From Bacteroidales bacterium (GTDB taxonomy: Bacteria > Bacteroidota > Bacteroidia > Bacteroidales > UBA10428), in the NCBI GenBank assembly GCA_016934395.1, contig JAFGSZ010000105.1:1-51056 (forward strand): 51,056 nucleotides of DNA, written 5' to 3'. The translations under genes were made by a program, and so were the position numbers. A model generated the notes under the pieces. The model saw only the letters and a program-made list of their open reading frames with translations. It had not been told where the DNA came from and made no database searches. This document shows, one piece after another, positions 1 to 8,361 of this stretch. The first letter of the stretch is position 1. The number at the start of each line of letters is the position of its first letter.

Positions 1-831
1 ATCGCTTCCATTGAGAAATCATCTTAGTTTTAAAATTTCGAATCATAATGCTAATAGTTTAGTTTGGTTTAAATCATAATAATTAGTTTATATTGGAATT
101 AGAATCATAGGCATTGATTAGTAGTAGTATGAATATTTCGCTGTCTATAATTTTTTTAGTAAATAAAATTGCGCAAGATAAATTTTTTGATGAAAAATTA
201 CTCATAATAGGCATTTATTTAATTAATATATTCTGATTATAAATTGCGGCAATATATTAAATTCATTTTTGAATATACTATAGAATTCTTTACACTTATA
301 ATACTAATTTTTCAATTAATTAATATTAATAAATCGATAATCTAAACTTAATAATTATTAGGAATTCTTTTCCTGGTGCATCTTGTAATTAAATACTGAA
401 ATTTTTTTTAATGCTACGTATTAAAAAGATGTGTATTTATTAATAGTCGTCTTACAAAATTTTGCACTAATATACAAAAAAACATGAATATTCATACTCT
501 GGTAATATTTTATTTGAAATTATTTAAAAGTCTGTAAATTTAATTCTACACAACAAGCAGTGTTAATATTTTTATTCCAAAACATGGTATAATATTATAT
601 TACAGCTATATCCCTCCGGTTTATATATGTCAAATTTTCAAGGGATTAAATTTACAAATCCTAAAAAATAATTTGTGCAATTTTAAATTAAAATTCAATA
701 TTTCCAAATTAATTCTAAATTTTAAGCTATAACTAATAAATGAGTATGTAATATTCAATTACAATTAAATCTTAATATTGATTATATTTATCGGCACAAA
801 TTAATAATTTTTTATTTTAAAAACATTCTAC
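1..831. other. AT-rich gene-free stretch at window edge
   Basis: No open frame of useful length, tRNA-like fold, tandem repeat or strong GC-rich hairpin is visible here on either strand. The stretch is markedly richer in A and T than the coding DNA that follows. It ends at the start of the redoxin lipoprotein gene, so its last 100 bases or so should hold that gene's promoter, but no clean TAnnTTTG element could be placed. A small RNA cannot be excluded by eye. Confidence 0.6.
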
Positions 832-2076
832 ATGACAACAATGAATAAAAATTCATCAGAAAAATACGTATTGAAATATGGCGGGAAAATTGCCCTGATC
901 TGTATTACAGCGCTACTTTTAATAACAAGTGCATGTAAACAAAGTGGAAACCGGAATTTATCCGATATGAGTGCAGACTCAACAGGTGCGAAGTTTATTC
1001 CAAATCCGCAAATTGTTGAAAAACAAGATGTAAAAACACTTGAAATTGGTGCTCAGGCTCCTGAATTCAGCCTTCCTGATGTAAATGGAGATTTTATTAG
1101 TCTTGACGATTTTTCTGATGCAGAAGTTTTAGTAATCCTTTTTATTTGTAATCATTGCCCTACTGCTCAGGCATACGAAGACCGGATTATTAGTTTTACA
1201 GATGACTATAAAAATAAGAACGTTTCTGTTGTTGCAATTATGCCAAATAGTAATGCCGGTTTGTTATTGGAAGAATGTGGTTATTCGGATCTCGACGATT
1301 CTTATGAAGCCATGGGTATACGATATAAATATAAAGGTTATAATTTCCCTTATTTATATGACGGTGATAATGAGGCTGTATCAATACAATATGGACCTGT
1401 AGCTACCCCACATGCTTTTGTTTTTGATAAAGATAGGAAATTGCAATACGTGGGAAGATTAGATGCTTCTGAAAAACCAGGTACAGCCAATGCCGAAGAT
1501 TTAAGGAATGCCGTGGATGAAATACTGAGTGGAAAACCTGTTACTACACCTGTTAATAAAGCATTTGGCTGCTCTGTAAAATGGTCGTGGAAATCGGAAT
1601 GGACGGATAAGGTAAACAGCGACTGGAATGCACAGGAAGTTACGCTTCAGGATGCTGATATCAATAAAGTAAAAGATATTCTGGCAAACAATACAGAAAA
1701 ACTCAGGCTTGTAAATATCTGGGCCACCTGGTGTGCTCCTTGTGTAATCGAATATCCTGAATTTGTAAATATTCACAGGATGTATTACAACCGTGATTTC
1801 GAATTTGTTTCAATTTCTGCCGATAAACCTGAGCAGAAGGAAAAAACACTAAAATTCCTTCAGGAAAAACATTCGGCATTACAGAATTATATATATAGTA
1901 AAGAAGATAAATACGAACTGATTGAAGCTGTTGATCCTGAATGGGGCGGTGCTCTTCCATATACCCTTCTTATTGAACCCGGTGGAAATATTATTTATAA
2001 AAATCAGGGAATAGTAGATCTTCTTGAACTCAAACGCAAAATTGTTGAACACAAATTAATTGGAAGAGTTTATTAA
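832..2076 (+). CDS. Lipoprotein with two thioredoxin-fold (redoxin) domains
   Basis: This 414-residue protein begins with a lipoprotein signal; the lipobox ITSAC puts the lipidated Cys at residue 35, so it is probably anchored in the cell envelope. Residues about 65-235 form an AhpC/TSA-type redoxin domain with a C-x-x-C pair at 106-109 (CNHCP), as in bacterial peroxiredoxin-like families. Residues about 265-410 form a second, TlpA/ResA-like thioredoxin domain with WCAPC (Cys301, Cys304) and a later cis-Pro region (ALPYT). Two active sites in one chain suggest thiol-disulfide exchange on extracytoplasmic partners, but the substrate is unknown. A second ATG nine bases downstream (841) is an equally possible start. 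The next gene begins 17 bases after its stop, so the two are likely co-transcribed. Confidence 0.85.
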   Translation: MTTMNKNSSEKYVLKYGGKIALICITALLLITSACKQSGNRNLSDMSADSTGAKFIPNPQIVEKQDVKTLEIGAQAPEFSLPDVNGDFISLDDFSDAEVLVILFICNHCPTAQAYEDRIISFTDDYKNKNVSVVAIMPNSNAGLLLEECGYSDLDDSYEAMGIRYKYKGYNFPYLYDGDNEAVSIQYGPVATPHAFVFDKDRKLQYVGRLDASEKPGTANAEDLRNAVDEILSGKPVTTPVNKAFGCSVKWSWKSEWTDKVNSDWNAQEVTLQDADINKVKDILANNTEKLRLVNIWATWCAPCVIEYPEFVNIHRMYYNRDFEFVSISADKPEQKEKTLKFLQEKHSALQNYIYSKEDKYELIEAVDPEWGGALPYTLLIEPGGNIIYKNQGIVDLLELKRKIVEHKLIGRVY

Positions 2077-2093
2077 TTTTATAATTAACGATT

Positions 2094-2855
2094 ATGAATA
2101 AATGTATAACCTTTATTTTTATCTTTTTACTTTCTGTTATGAGTATTAATGCAAAGGACAATAACAAAAACATTAATGTCCTGGTATATTATAATACGGC
2201 CGGTTATTGGCATGAGTCCACACCCGAAGGTGTAAAAACTTTTGTTTTACTTGGCAATCAGAATCAATGGAATGTTACATCAACTGAAGATTCTACCTTA
2301 TTTACTGATGCATTTCTGAACCGGTTTGATGTCATTGTTTTTTTAGAAACCGGTTTAACCATCTTTGATGATATGCAGAAAGCTGCAGTTCAACGCTTTG
2401 TCAGAGGAGGAAAAGGACTGATTACGGTGCATACCGGTACATATACTGAAATGGAATGGCCCTGGTGGGTTAATGCTGTTGGTGGAAAATTTCTCGGACA
2501 CCCGCCTGAACAGAAGGGAAAATTGATTATTGAAGATAATACACACATTTCAACTCTTCATCTTACAGAACCAACTTGGGAAACAACTGATGAATGGTAC
2601 AGTTTTGACCGGAACCCACGTGATAGCGCACATGTACTGATCTCCATAGATGAAAATTCGTACAATGTGGACGATGATAAATGGTTTCCCGGCGTAAACC
2701 AACGTATGGGTGATCATCCCATTGTCTGGTACCGTGAATATGAAAATGGAAGAATTTACCAGACGGCTTTGGGGCATTCTGAAAAAATGTTTCAGGATCC
2801 TAATTATCAAAAATTGTTAACCGGTGCTATCCTCTGGGCTGCCGGAAAAGAATAA
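2094..2855 (+). CDS. Exported ThuA-like domain protein
   Basis: The 253-residue product has a typical signal peptide (residues 1-20, hydrophobic core followed by NAKD). The rest matches the ThuA-like fold, a class I glutamine-amidotransferase-like family first named from a trehalose-utilisation locus: VLVYYNTAGYWHES near the start, FDVIVFLETG, GGKGLITVHTGT around residues 103-114, GGKFLGHPP and a late ALGHS motif. In Bacteroidota such proteins often accompany carbohydrate-degrading enzymes, and here a glycoside hydrolase remnant follows. Catalytic activity is not established for this family, so no reaction is assigned. It sits 17 bases after the redoxin gene and is followed by a strong hairpin. 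Confidence 0.85.
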   Translation: MNKCITFIFIFLLSVMSINAKDNNKNINVLVYYNTAGYWHESTPEGVKTFVLLGNQNQWNVTSTEDSTLFTDAFLNRFDVIVFLETGLTIFDDMQKAAVQRFVRGGKGLITVHTGTYTEMEWPWWVNAVGGKFLGHPPEQKGKLIIEDNTHISTLHLTEPTWETTDEWYSFDRNPRDSAHVLISIDENSYNVDDDKWFPGVNQRMGDHPIVWYREYENGRIYQTALGHSEKMFQDPNYQKLLTGAILWAAGKE

Positions 2856-2864
2856 AAAATAACT

Positions 2865-2905
2865 TTTCAGAGCTAACAGGTTTTTGCAACCTGTTAGCTC
2901 TGAAA
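2865..2905. terminator. Perfect 18-bp inverted repeat (hairpin)
   Basis: Arms 2865-2882 and 2888-2905 are exact reverse complements (18 of 18) with a 5-base loop. It lies ten bases after the ThuA gene stop and ends 13 bases before the next ATG. No long T-run follows directly, so it may be a terminator, an mRNA-stabilising structure or a copy of a dispersed palindromic repeat. Confidence 0.65.
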
Positions 2906-2918
2906 CTTCTTTACATAA

Positions 2919-4014
2919 ATGAAAAAATTTATACTCCAAACCAGCATCTGCCTTTGTATTGCTGTTTTTAGTGTTGCAGCTATATATTCCCAGGGAATAA
3001 AAACTTCCAATAGGAATAAAACAGACTGGTGGAATGAAAATTCCATACCTTCTTATTCAATAAAAGAAAATGTCAGTACCTTAAGTTTTATTAAAGTAGA
3101 TGGAAATAAATTTATTAACTAGAAGGGCGAAGTGGTTGTATTTAGGGGCCTTTCGATTTCCGATCCTGATAAAATAGATAAAAACGGCCAATGGGGACGT
3201 AAACATTTCGAAGCTATAAAAAGCTGGGGGGTTAATCTTGTACGTATCCCTGTTTATCCGGTATCCATTCATCAGAGAGGATTAGATGAATACATAAAAC
3301 TACTCGATCAGGCTGCAGACTGGTGTTCTGAATTAGGTATGTATATTATTATCGACTGGCACAGCATTGGCAACCTTCGTATGGAGGTTTTTCAAAACGA
3401 TATGTATAATACTACTAAAAAAGTAACTTTTTATTTCTGGAAAACAATTGCCAATCATTACAGGAATGTACCCACTGTTGCCTTTTATGAATTATATAAT
3501 GAACCTACTGTATTTAACGGAATGTTTGGCACATGCTCTTGGGAACAATGGAAAGAAATATATGAAGAAATAATAGATATTATATATGCTTATGATAAAA
3601 AAGTAATTCCCCTGGTAGCCGGTTTTAACTGGGCCTATGATTTACGCCCGGTTAAGGAAAATCCGATTAACCGTGAAGGAATTGCATATGTATCTCATCC
3701 ATATCCCGGAAAAATACAAACCTCCAAGAGAACCACAGTGGAAAGCAACATTTGGATTTGTTGCTGATACATACCCGGTAATTGCCACAGAAATAGGATT
3801 TATGGAAGAAGGAGAAGACCGTAATCTTATTGATGATGGAAAATACAGTTTTTCGATTATAAATTATTTTAACCGTAAAGGGATATCCTGGACTGCCTGG
3901 GAATTTGATCCTGACTGGGTGCCACAGCTAATAAAAAACTGGGAATATGATCCAACTTCTCAGGGTATTATTTTCAGGGACGTGATGCTGGGGAAATTCA
4001 AATACGAAGAATAA
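2919..4014 (+). pseudogene. Glycoside hydrolase family 5 (cellulase-like), broken
   Basis: Joined across two lesions the reading gives about 364 residues: a signal peptide (1-25), then a GH5-type TIM barrel with VNLVRIPVYP, IIDWHS, FYELYNEPT (acid/base Glu195), a VSHPYP segment and ATEIGF (nucleophile Glu291, corrected numbering). The first lesion is an in-frame TAG at 3120-3122, just before the barrel; reading resumes in the same frame (KGEVVVFRGLSIS). The second is a frameshift at the A5 run 3710-3714: removing one A joins HPYPGK to YKPPREPQWK. Both catalytic Glu are intact, which suggests recent decay or two sequence errors. TAG serves as an ordinary stop elsewhere in the window, so recoding is unlikely. 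The enzyme would have cut beta-linked glucans or mannans outside the cytoplasm. Confidence 0.85.
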
Positions 4015-4045
4015 TTGCATCATTTAAAAAATTATATTCAAAAAT

Positions 4046-4078
4046 TAAACAGGCCACAATACAATGGTGGCTTGTTTA
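4046..4078. terminator. Bidirectional terminator between convergent genes
   Basis: Arms 4046-4057 and 4067-4078 pair over 12 bp with one G-U wobble. A-rich flank lies on the left and T/A-rich sequence on the right. The right arm contains the stop codon of the minus-strand barrel gene, and the GH5 remnant ends 32 bases upstream, so the hairpin can serve both strands. Confidence 0.6.
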
Positions 4079-4945
4079 ATTCAGGCCAAATAAGTATCCG
4101 ATTGAAACATTAAAATAAGATGATCCCCTGATGTCAGGATTATCGCCCAAAGCTCGAGGAAAATTAATATTATATCCAAACTCTAAATCAAGATCTTTAA
4201 ATGAAACCTCCAAAGGCAATTGGATTTCCATATTCATTAGGCCAAATGTATCTTCATAATAATAGTTAGATGTTGAGGATTGAGGCAAAGTTCGGCCGCT
4301 TTCATAATATATTGCCGTTTCGTCGCCAAGGAAAAAAGACAGCTCCGGCTCGATTTTAACTTTATAGTCGCCGGATTTTAATATATTAATTGATGCAAAT
4401 ACATCGAATGATATATTTGCAGATAATCCCTCATCGATAAGAAAAGACATGTCAAGCCTTGTTCCAAGAACTTTCTTTTTTAATGTTAAACCAGTATTTA
4501 TACTGCTGTAAAGTGCTGTTTCTGTGGTATCGCTTGCAGAAAAAACGTTTGTATTTACTGATGCACCAAATCTGAAAATTTTACCTTTACCCAGACTATT
4601 ATTATATCCGGCAGTGAAAACAGTGGTGTTCCACATAGGTTCAAATTTTTCATATAACACTCCTGCTATACCAAATAGAAAACCTTTTGAATTTAAATAA
4701 TACAAATACTGGGTACTGGAAAATTGATCTATTCCTAAATCACGGCCGGCAAAATATGCTTTTTCATTAAAATTAAAACCGGCATATATAAAATGATAAT
4801 TTTTTGTGATTCCCAATAAATCGAAAAGATCTTCATCACTAGTACCAAGCAAATCATCAATAATAACTTCTTTATCCTGGGCCAGTGAAACAAAATGTAA
4901 ACTCAGGTAACCTAAAATCAGCAAGGTGAGTACTATTTTTTTCAT
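4076..4945 (-). CDS. Putative outer-membrane beta-barrel protein
   Basis: The start is placed at the ATG at 4945, which gives 289 residues beginning MKKIVLTLLILGYL with a clear signal peptide ending near SLAQD. The longer open frame would run backwards through the terminator of the upstream gene, so it was rejected. The mature part is rich in alternating polar and aromatic residues (for example FLFGIAGVLYEKF, YFNVSIGYLFGLN at the very end), and the chain ends in a hydrophobic beta-strand, as in outer-membrane barrels. No named family was recognised. It lies downstream of an exported LTxxQ-repeat protein, but a terminator separates the two. Confidence 0.6.
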   Translation of the reverse strand: MKKIVLTLLILGYLSLHFVSLAQDKEVIIDDLLGTSDEDLFDLLGITKNYHFIYAGFNFNEKAYFAGRDLGIDQFSSTQYLYYLNSKGFLFGIAGVLYEKFEPMWNTTVFTAGYNNSLGKGKIFRFGASVNTNVFSASDTTETALYSSINTGLTLKKKVLGTRLDMSFLIDEGLSANISFDVFASINILKSGDYKVKIEPELSFFLGDETAIYYESGRTLPQSSTSNYYYEDTFGLMNMEIQLPLEVSFKDLDLEFGYNINFPRALGDNPDIRGSSYFNVSIGYLFGLN

Positions 4946-4952
4946 ATGGAAA

Positions 4953-4987
4953 ATAAAAAAAGCAGCCGGCTTTTGGGCCGGTTGCTT
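4953..4987 (-). terminator. Intrinsic terminator of the LTxxQ-repeat gene
   Basis: Arms 4960-4970 and 4977-4987 pair over 11 bp with one wobble and are GC-rich. On the minus strand the hairpin is followed by a run of T (A-run 4955-4960 on the plus strand). It follows the stop of the gene at 5004. Confidence 0.75.
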
Positions 4988-5003
4988 ATATTGATTATTA
5001 AAA

Positions 5004-5477
5004 TTACTTTTTACCGGCAGCCTTTTCATTTCCTGACTGGCGGATTCTTTTGGCACTTTCAGAGCCGCTTTTTCTGGCCATTTTTCTCATAGCAACTTGT
5101 TGCTCTTCTGTTAATGTTGCTCTGAACATATCCCGCTGTTGTACCCTTAATGTCTGTTGCTCTTGCAACATAGTCTTTTGTTCTGTAGTTAAAGTAGCCC
5201 TAAGGGTTTCTCTCTTTTGTTCGCGTGTTAATTCCGGATTATCCAGAATGGCCTCCTGTTCAGGAGATAATGTTGCACTGAAAGCTTCTCTATGCCTGGC
5301 ATTTACCATTTTCTGTTCCTGAAGCATGTTGCGCTGCTGTTCTGTGAGGTTTTTTGGAAGATTTTCATCTACAGGTTCATCTGTTACCAAATCTGTTCCA
5401 TCCTGTGCAAGTGACACACTAAAACTTAATAAAACCCCAAATAATAGAACTGTAAGTTTCTGAAATAATGTTTTCAT
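5004..5477 (-). CDS. Exported LTxxQ-repeat (Spy/CpxP-like) protein
   Basis: The ATG at 5477 was preferred over the one at 5501 because it gives a compact signal peptide (MKTLFQKLTVLLFGVLLSFS...SLAQ) and a 157-residue product. The mature part is almost wholly Gln/Glu/Arg-rich helix with repeats of about 33 residues. Each repeat contains an LTxxQ-type motif: LTEQQ, LSPEQ, LTREQ, LTTEQ and LTEEQ, interleaved with MLQEQ and RATLT. The LTxxQ motif is characteristic of the periplasmic Spy/CpxP chaperone and stress-sensor family, so a periplasmic protein-binding or stress role is plausible but inferred. The C-terminus is basic (RKSGSESAKRIRQ). Low-complexity composition means the family call is tentative. 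Confidence 0.65.
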   Translation of the reverse strand: MKTLFQKLTVLLFGVLLSFSVSLAQDGTDLVTDEPVDENLPKNLTEQQRNMLQEQKMVNARHREAFSATLSPEQEAILDNPELTREQKRETLRATLTTEQKTMLQEQQTLRVQQRDMFRATLTEEQQVAMRKMARKSGSESAKRIRQSGNEKAAGKK

Positions 5478-5800
5478 CTTTTTAAGTATTAAATTATACA
5501 TTGCTTTTTTAACATTTTACCCTTTTGACTAAAAAGAAATGAAAAGGTTTATTCATGGTCCAATAATATAAAACAATAAGTTTATCGGCGGATCACTAAC
5601 ATTACCGGAATAAAGGAAAAACACTTATAAAATGGACGGAATACCTAAAAAGCCTAAATAGAAGGAAGAGAAATAAATGCAGGCAAAAAAACATAAAAGA
5701 AGGCCTTTTCTGCGTAATCAATCCGCTTACAAGAAAAGGCCATATTCTAACAAACAAAAGAATAGTATTTCACCTATTCCGTTAAAAAGCTCTCTGAAAC
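5478..5800. other. Intergenic stretch with one hairpin
   Basis: No gene was seen. It holds the upstream region of the LTxxQ-repeat gene and, at 5685-5741, the likely terminator of the small membrane protein gene. The remainder is AT-rich without recognisable repeats. Confidence 0.5.
5685..5741 (-). terminator. Likely terminator of the small membrane protein gene
   Basis: Arms 5702-5711 and 5732-5741 are perfect 10-bp reverse complements with a 20-base loop. On the minus strand they are followed by a T-rich tract (5685-5700). It lies about 60 bases past the stop of the gene at 5801. Confidence 0.55.
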
Positions 5801-6001
5801 TTATTTTTCCAGATTATTAATCCTTATTGCCACAAATAGCGCAATTGCTAAAAGGAGAAGACTATTTGCAACATGAAAATAATTCACTACATGAACAAAA
5901 CCAAAAAGGCCTCTGCCCATTATCAGGGAAATAATTCCCAGGATTATAATTATTACCGCTGCAACTATTAAAATCCAGGCAATCCATTTTAGTGCTTTCA
6001 T
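5801..6001 (-). CDS. Small two-helix membrane protein, unknown function
   Basis: Starting at the ATG at 6001 gives 66 residues (MKALKWIAWILIVAAVIIII...). Two hydrophobic segments, about residues 7-27 and 41-60, are separated by a short loop containing GRGLFGFVHVVNYFH. The longer upstream extension is Ile/Lys-rich and not needed. The His and aromatic residues between the helices (VHVVNYFHVAN) are the only distinctive feature. No family was recognised. It is alone on its strand, with its own likely terminator. Confidence 0.6.
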   Translation of the reverse strand: MKALKWIAWILIVAAVIIIILGIISLIMGRGLFGFVHVVNYFHVANSLLLLAIALFVAIRINNLEK

Positions 6002-6200
6002 AAGTTTTTGAATTTTGATTAGAATGCTTAGGAAATCAATACAATGAAAGTTATGAATTTTTAATACACTTGTCAAGCAATACCCGGCATGTTTATAAAC
6101 CTAATATTATATTCAAAAAATAAATTTTATTGAAAACCGGGTTAAATATCGCATAACAATGTTTTACAGCTTCGACTGCCTGTTCTATTTTATACAAATA

Positions 6201-7064
6201 TTAATACTGATGAAATGCATCGGAAATAAAACTTAATACATTAGGCAGTGATGCCCGCCAGTAAGTCCAGGTATGACCGCCATCACGAATCCTAAACTCA
6301 TGAGGGATTTCTCTTTTTTTCATGGCAATATGAACCAGCGAATTTCCTTCATACAAAAAATCATCATCGCCACAATCGATATACCATCTAACGTCTTTTT
6401 TATGATCTTCGGCAATATTATTCACCATATCTAAAACACTATAATGTTTAAAGTAAGCTTCCGTTTCGCTTTTATTATCATACGGAATTCCCCTGCGATT
6501 TAAATAATCCCCGGTAGTTTCCATTGTAAGGGGACCTGTACCGGCACTTAGCGGGCATGCAGATGAAAACATTTCCGGATGGTGCAAGGCATATACAAAT
6601 GTGCCTTCACCTCCCATAGATAAACCTGCAATAGCACGGTAGCGTTTTTCACCTTTAATGCGGTAAGTTTTTTCTATGTATGGGATAAATTCCTGGAAAA
6701 AAAAGTCTTCGTATAACCAGTCTCCTTTAATATCATTAAAGTATCCTCTTCGACCTGTATTGGCATCAGGCATAACAATAATCATTGAAGTAGCCGATCC
6801 TTCAAGAATTGATTTATCGGCAATATGAAGCACTTCACCAAACTGCACCCATCCGGTCTGGTCATCGCCACTGCCATGCAAAAGGTACAATACCGGGTAT
6901 TTTCTCTGAGAGGTTTGATAATCGGGAGGTAGATATAATGCATATTTGCGTTCGCTTTTTAATATTTTACTGGGCAGCGATAAATCATCGTTTACCATTC
7001 CTGTTTGTGAATACAAATTTCCGGAGACCCACAAAATCACTAATAAAGAAAAATATTTTTTCAT
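6201..7064 (-). CDS. Secreted alpha/beta-hydrolase esterase (esterase D / acetyl-xylan or feruloyl type)
   Basis: The 287-residue chain has an N-terminal signal peptide (MKKYFSLLVILWVSGNLYSQ). It carries hallmarks of the putative-esterase family of alpha/beta hydrolases: YPVLYLLHGSGDDQTGW (oxyanion region), IIVMPDANTG, the nucleophile elbow GLSMGG with Ser149, then Asp233 in CGDDD and His264 in GGHTW completing the triad. Many relatives deacetylate or de-feruloylate xylan, and the nearby GH5 remnant and beta-mannosidase fit hemicellulose breakdown, but the ester substrate cannot be read from the sequence. It is transcribed alone or after the upstream lipoprotein gene, with a 169-base gap. Confidence 0.87.
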   Translation of the reverse strand: MKKYFSLLVILWVSGNLYSQTGMVNDDLSLPSKILKSERKYALYLPPDYQTSQRKYPVLYLLHGSGDDQTGWVQFGEVLHIADKSILEGSATSMIIVMPDANTGRRGYFNDIKGDWLYEDFFFQEFIPYIEKTYRIKGEKRYRAIAGLSMGGEGTFVYALHHPEMFSSACPLSAGTGPLTMETTGDYLNRRGIPYDNKSETEAYFKHYSVLDMVNNIAEDHKKDVRWYIDCGDDDFLYEGNSLVHIAMKKREIPHEFRIRDGGHTWTYWRASLPNVLSFISDAFHQY

Positions 7065-7233
7065 TTTAAAATCTGTTAAAATTGAAATTAAATTAAGTAG
7101 TGGTTTAATTAAATAAACCCGAATTTAAAATAAAATAATAATATCTGAAAAGTTAATTTTATTCGGTTTAAAAAAACCGGTCCGATTCAATGGTCAATTG
7201 TAACACAAATAAAGTTTAATTAAGTAAAATGTT

Positions 7234-8136
7234 TTATTTACTATTATTAAATTTTGCATACCATTTTTCTGCTGAATCCATGTCACCCAGAGCTTCGTAA
7301 ACAACTCCAAGATTTTTAGCTGCCCGCTTAGCCTCTTTTTTATTACCCGAACCTGCAAGCGGCAGCAACATTTCAATGGCTTTATTCCAATTGCCATCTT
7401 GAATATAGGGGACAATAGGAGCAAAATTTTTGTTGGTGAAATAACTTCTTGTTTCAAGATAATCAGTGGGGTAAAATTTATTGATATACTGAAAGCCCAA
7501 ATCAAAAGCCATCCGGTCAATCTCTTCCTGCCTTTTTGCATACGACGGGCGGATGGCGATGTCAAGCAAAATCACTGCCCTTGAATCGATAAACTCTTCA
7601 GCATAAAATAATGAACTGTTAATTATATTTCCTGTTTTATCATAAAGTGTAAGCCCGGGTTTTACGATCAGATAATAATTTGCTGTTTTTGATTTATTCC
7701 CGTTTTCATCTTCGCTAACGCTGATATCCTTATCATAATATATTTCAAATGCCTCAAGCGCCAATAACATATCGGCATTGCTCATCAGGCAGTAATATTT
7801 TACCGAATCCGGATTTAATGTATAATTTAAAGTAGTTGCTGCCCTGCCTTTCACTAACGAATCGAGAATATTTATTGAAAATTCAGGATTTTCCGCAAAA
7901 GATCTTTCTAATCCATCGATTAACCTGTTAACTCCTGAGATATATACCTTAGTTCTTTCTTCGTTGTCAAAATTAAGGGTAGTATAATCATAAAAATTTA
8001 CAAATTGAATAGTCTGTTCATCTTCATTTAGAATTATTTCCGGTGGCTGGGTTTTTTGTATTTGAAGGTAAGATATACAACCGGATTGAATAAACATAAA
8101 AAAAATACACAATACAGATAAGAGTCTGGTTTTCAT
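7234..8136 (-). CDS. Lipoprotein with C-terminal TPR-like region (DUF6340-like)
   Basis: The 300-residue product starts with a lipoprotein signal; the lipobox IQSGC puts the lipidated Cys at 20. The middle part has no motif I could name. Residues about 250-295 look like one or two TPR-type helices (GNWNKAIEMLLPLAGSGNKK, AAKNLGVVYEALGDMDSAEKWY). The layout recalls a Bacteroidota lipoprotein family labelled DUF6340; this is from memory and unchecked. A role as an envelope-anchored assembly factor is possible but not supported by anything specific. A TAGATTTG element lies 18 bases before the start on its strand. Confidence 0.7.
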   Translation of the reverse strand: MKTRLLSVLCIFFMFIQSGCISYLQIQKTQPPEIILNEDEQTIQFVNFYDYTTLNFDNEERTKVYISGVNRLIDGLERSFAENPEFSINILDSLVKGRAATTLNYTLNPDSVKYYCLMSNADMLLALEAFEIYYDKDISVSEDENGNKSKTANYYLIVKPGLTLYDKTGNIINSSLFYAEEFIDSRAVILLDIAIRPSYAKRQEEIDRMAFDLGFQYINKFYPTDYLETRSYFTNKNFAPIVPYIQDGNWNKAIEMLLPLAGSGNKKEAKRAAKNLGVVYEALGDMDSAEKWYAKFNNSK

Positions 8137-8153
8137 ATTTAATTCGTTTTAAA

Positions 8154-8161
8154 CAAATCTA
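8154..8161 (-). promoter_or_regulatory. Putative Bacteroidota -7 element (TAGATTTG)
   Basis: The minus-strand octamer TAGATTTG fits the phylum consensus TAnnTTTG and lies 18 bases upstream of the lipoprotein start. No clear -33 TTG was found, so confidence is limited. Confidence 0.35.
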
Positions 8162-8361
8162 CAATTAAAAAAATATAAATTCATAAACTTATGTTTCTAA
8201 ATTCGTTACTGATAAATCGCATGTGGAATTGAATGAAATTCTATAGAGAATACCATTTAATTAAAATAATATTATTGTTATAAAATAAATTGAAAATGAA
8301 AAAGGATATATTTAGCAATAAAAATTTTAAGATCCTAAAATCTTAGTTAACCAGGAATATT

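Noticed and set aside
1-831. Possible regulatory RNA or origin-like region because of extreme AT content
   Set aside because: No repeated boxes, iterons, stable hairpins or neighbouring replication genes were visible; composition alone is not evidence.
3120-3122. Amber codon in the GH5 gene as possible recoding (readthrough or pyrrolysine)
   Set aside because: TAG terminates other genes here normally (15826-15828, 45552-45554), and a second lesion follows in the same gene, so decay is the simpler explanation.
4946-5056. N-terminal extension of the outer-membrane barrel gene up to 5056
   Set aside because: It would overlap the preceding gene's end and its terminator; the internal ATG at 4945 begins a proper signal peptide.
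7194-7565. 123-residue minus-strand frame overlapping the lipoprotein gene
   Set aside because: It overlaps the TPR-like lipoprotein in another frame and shows no family features.
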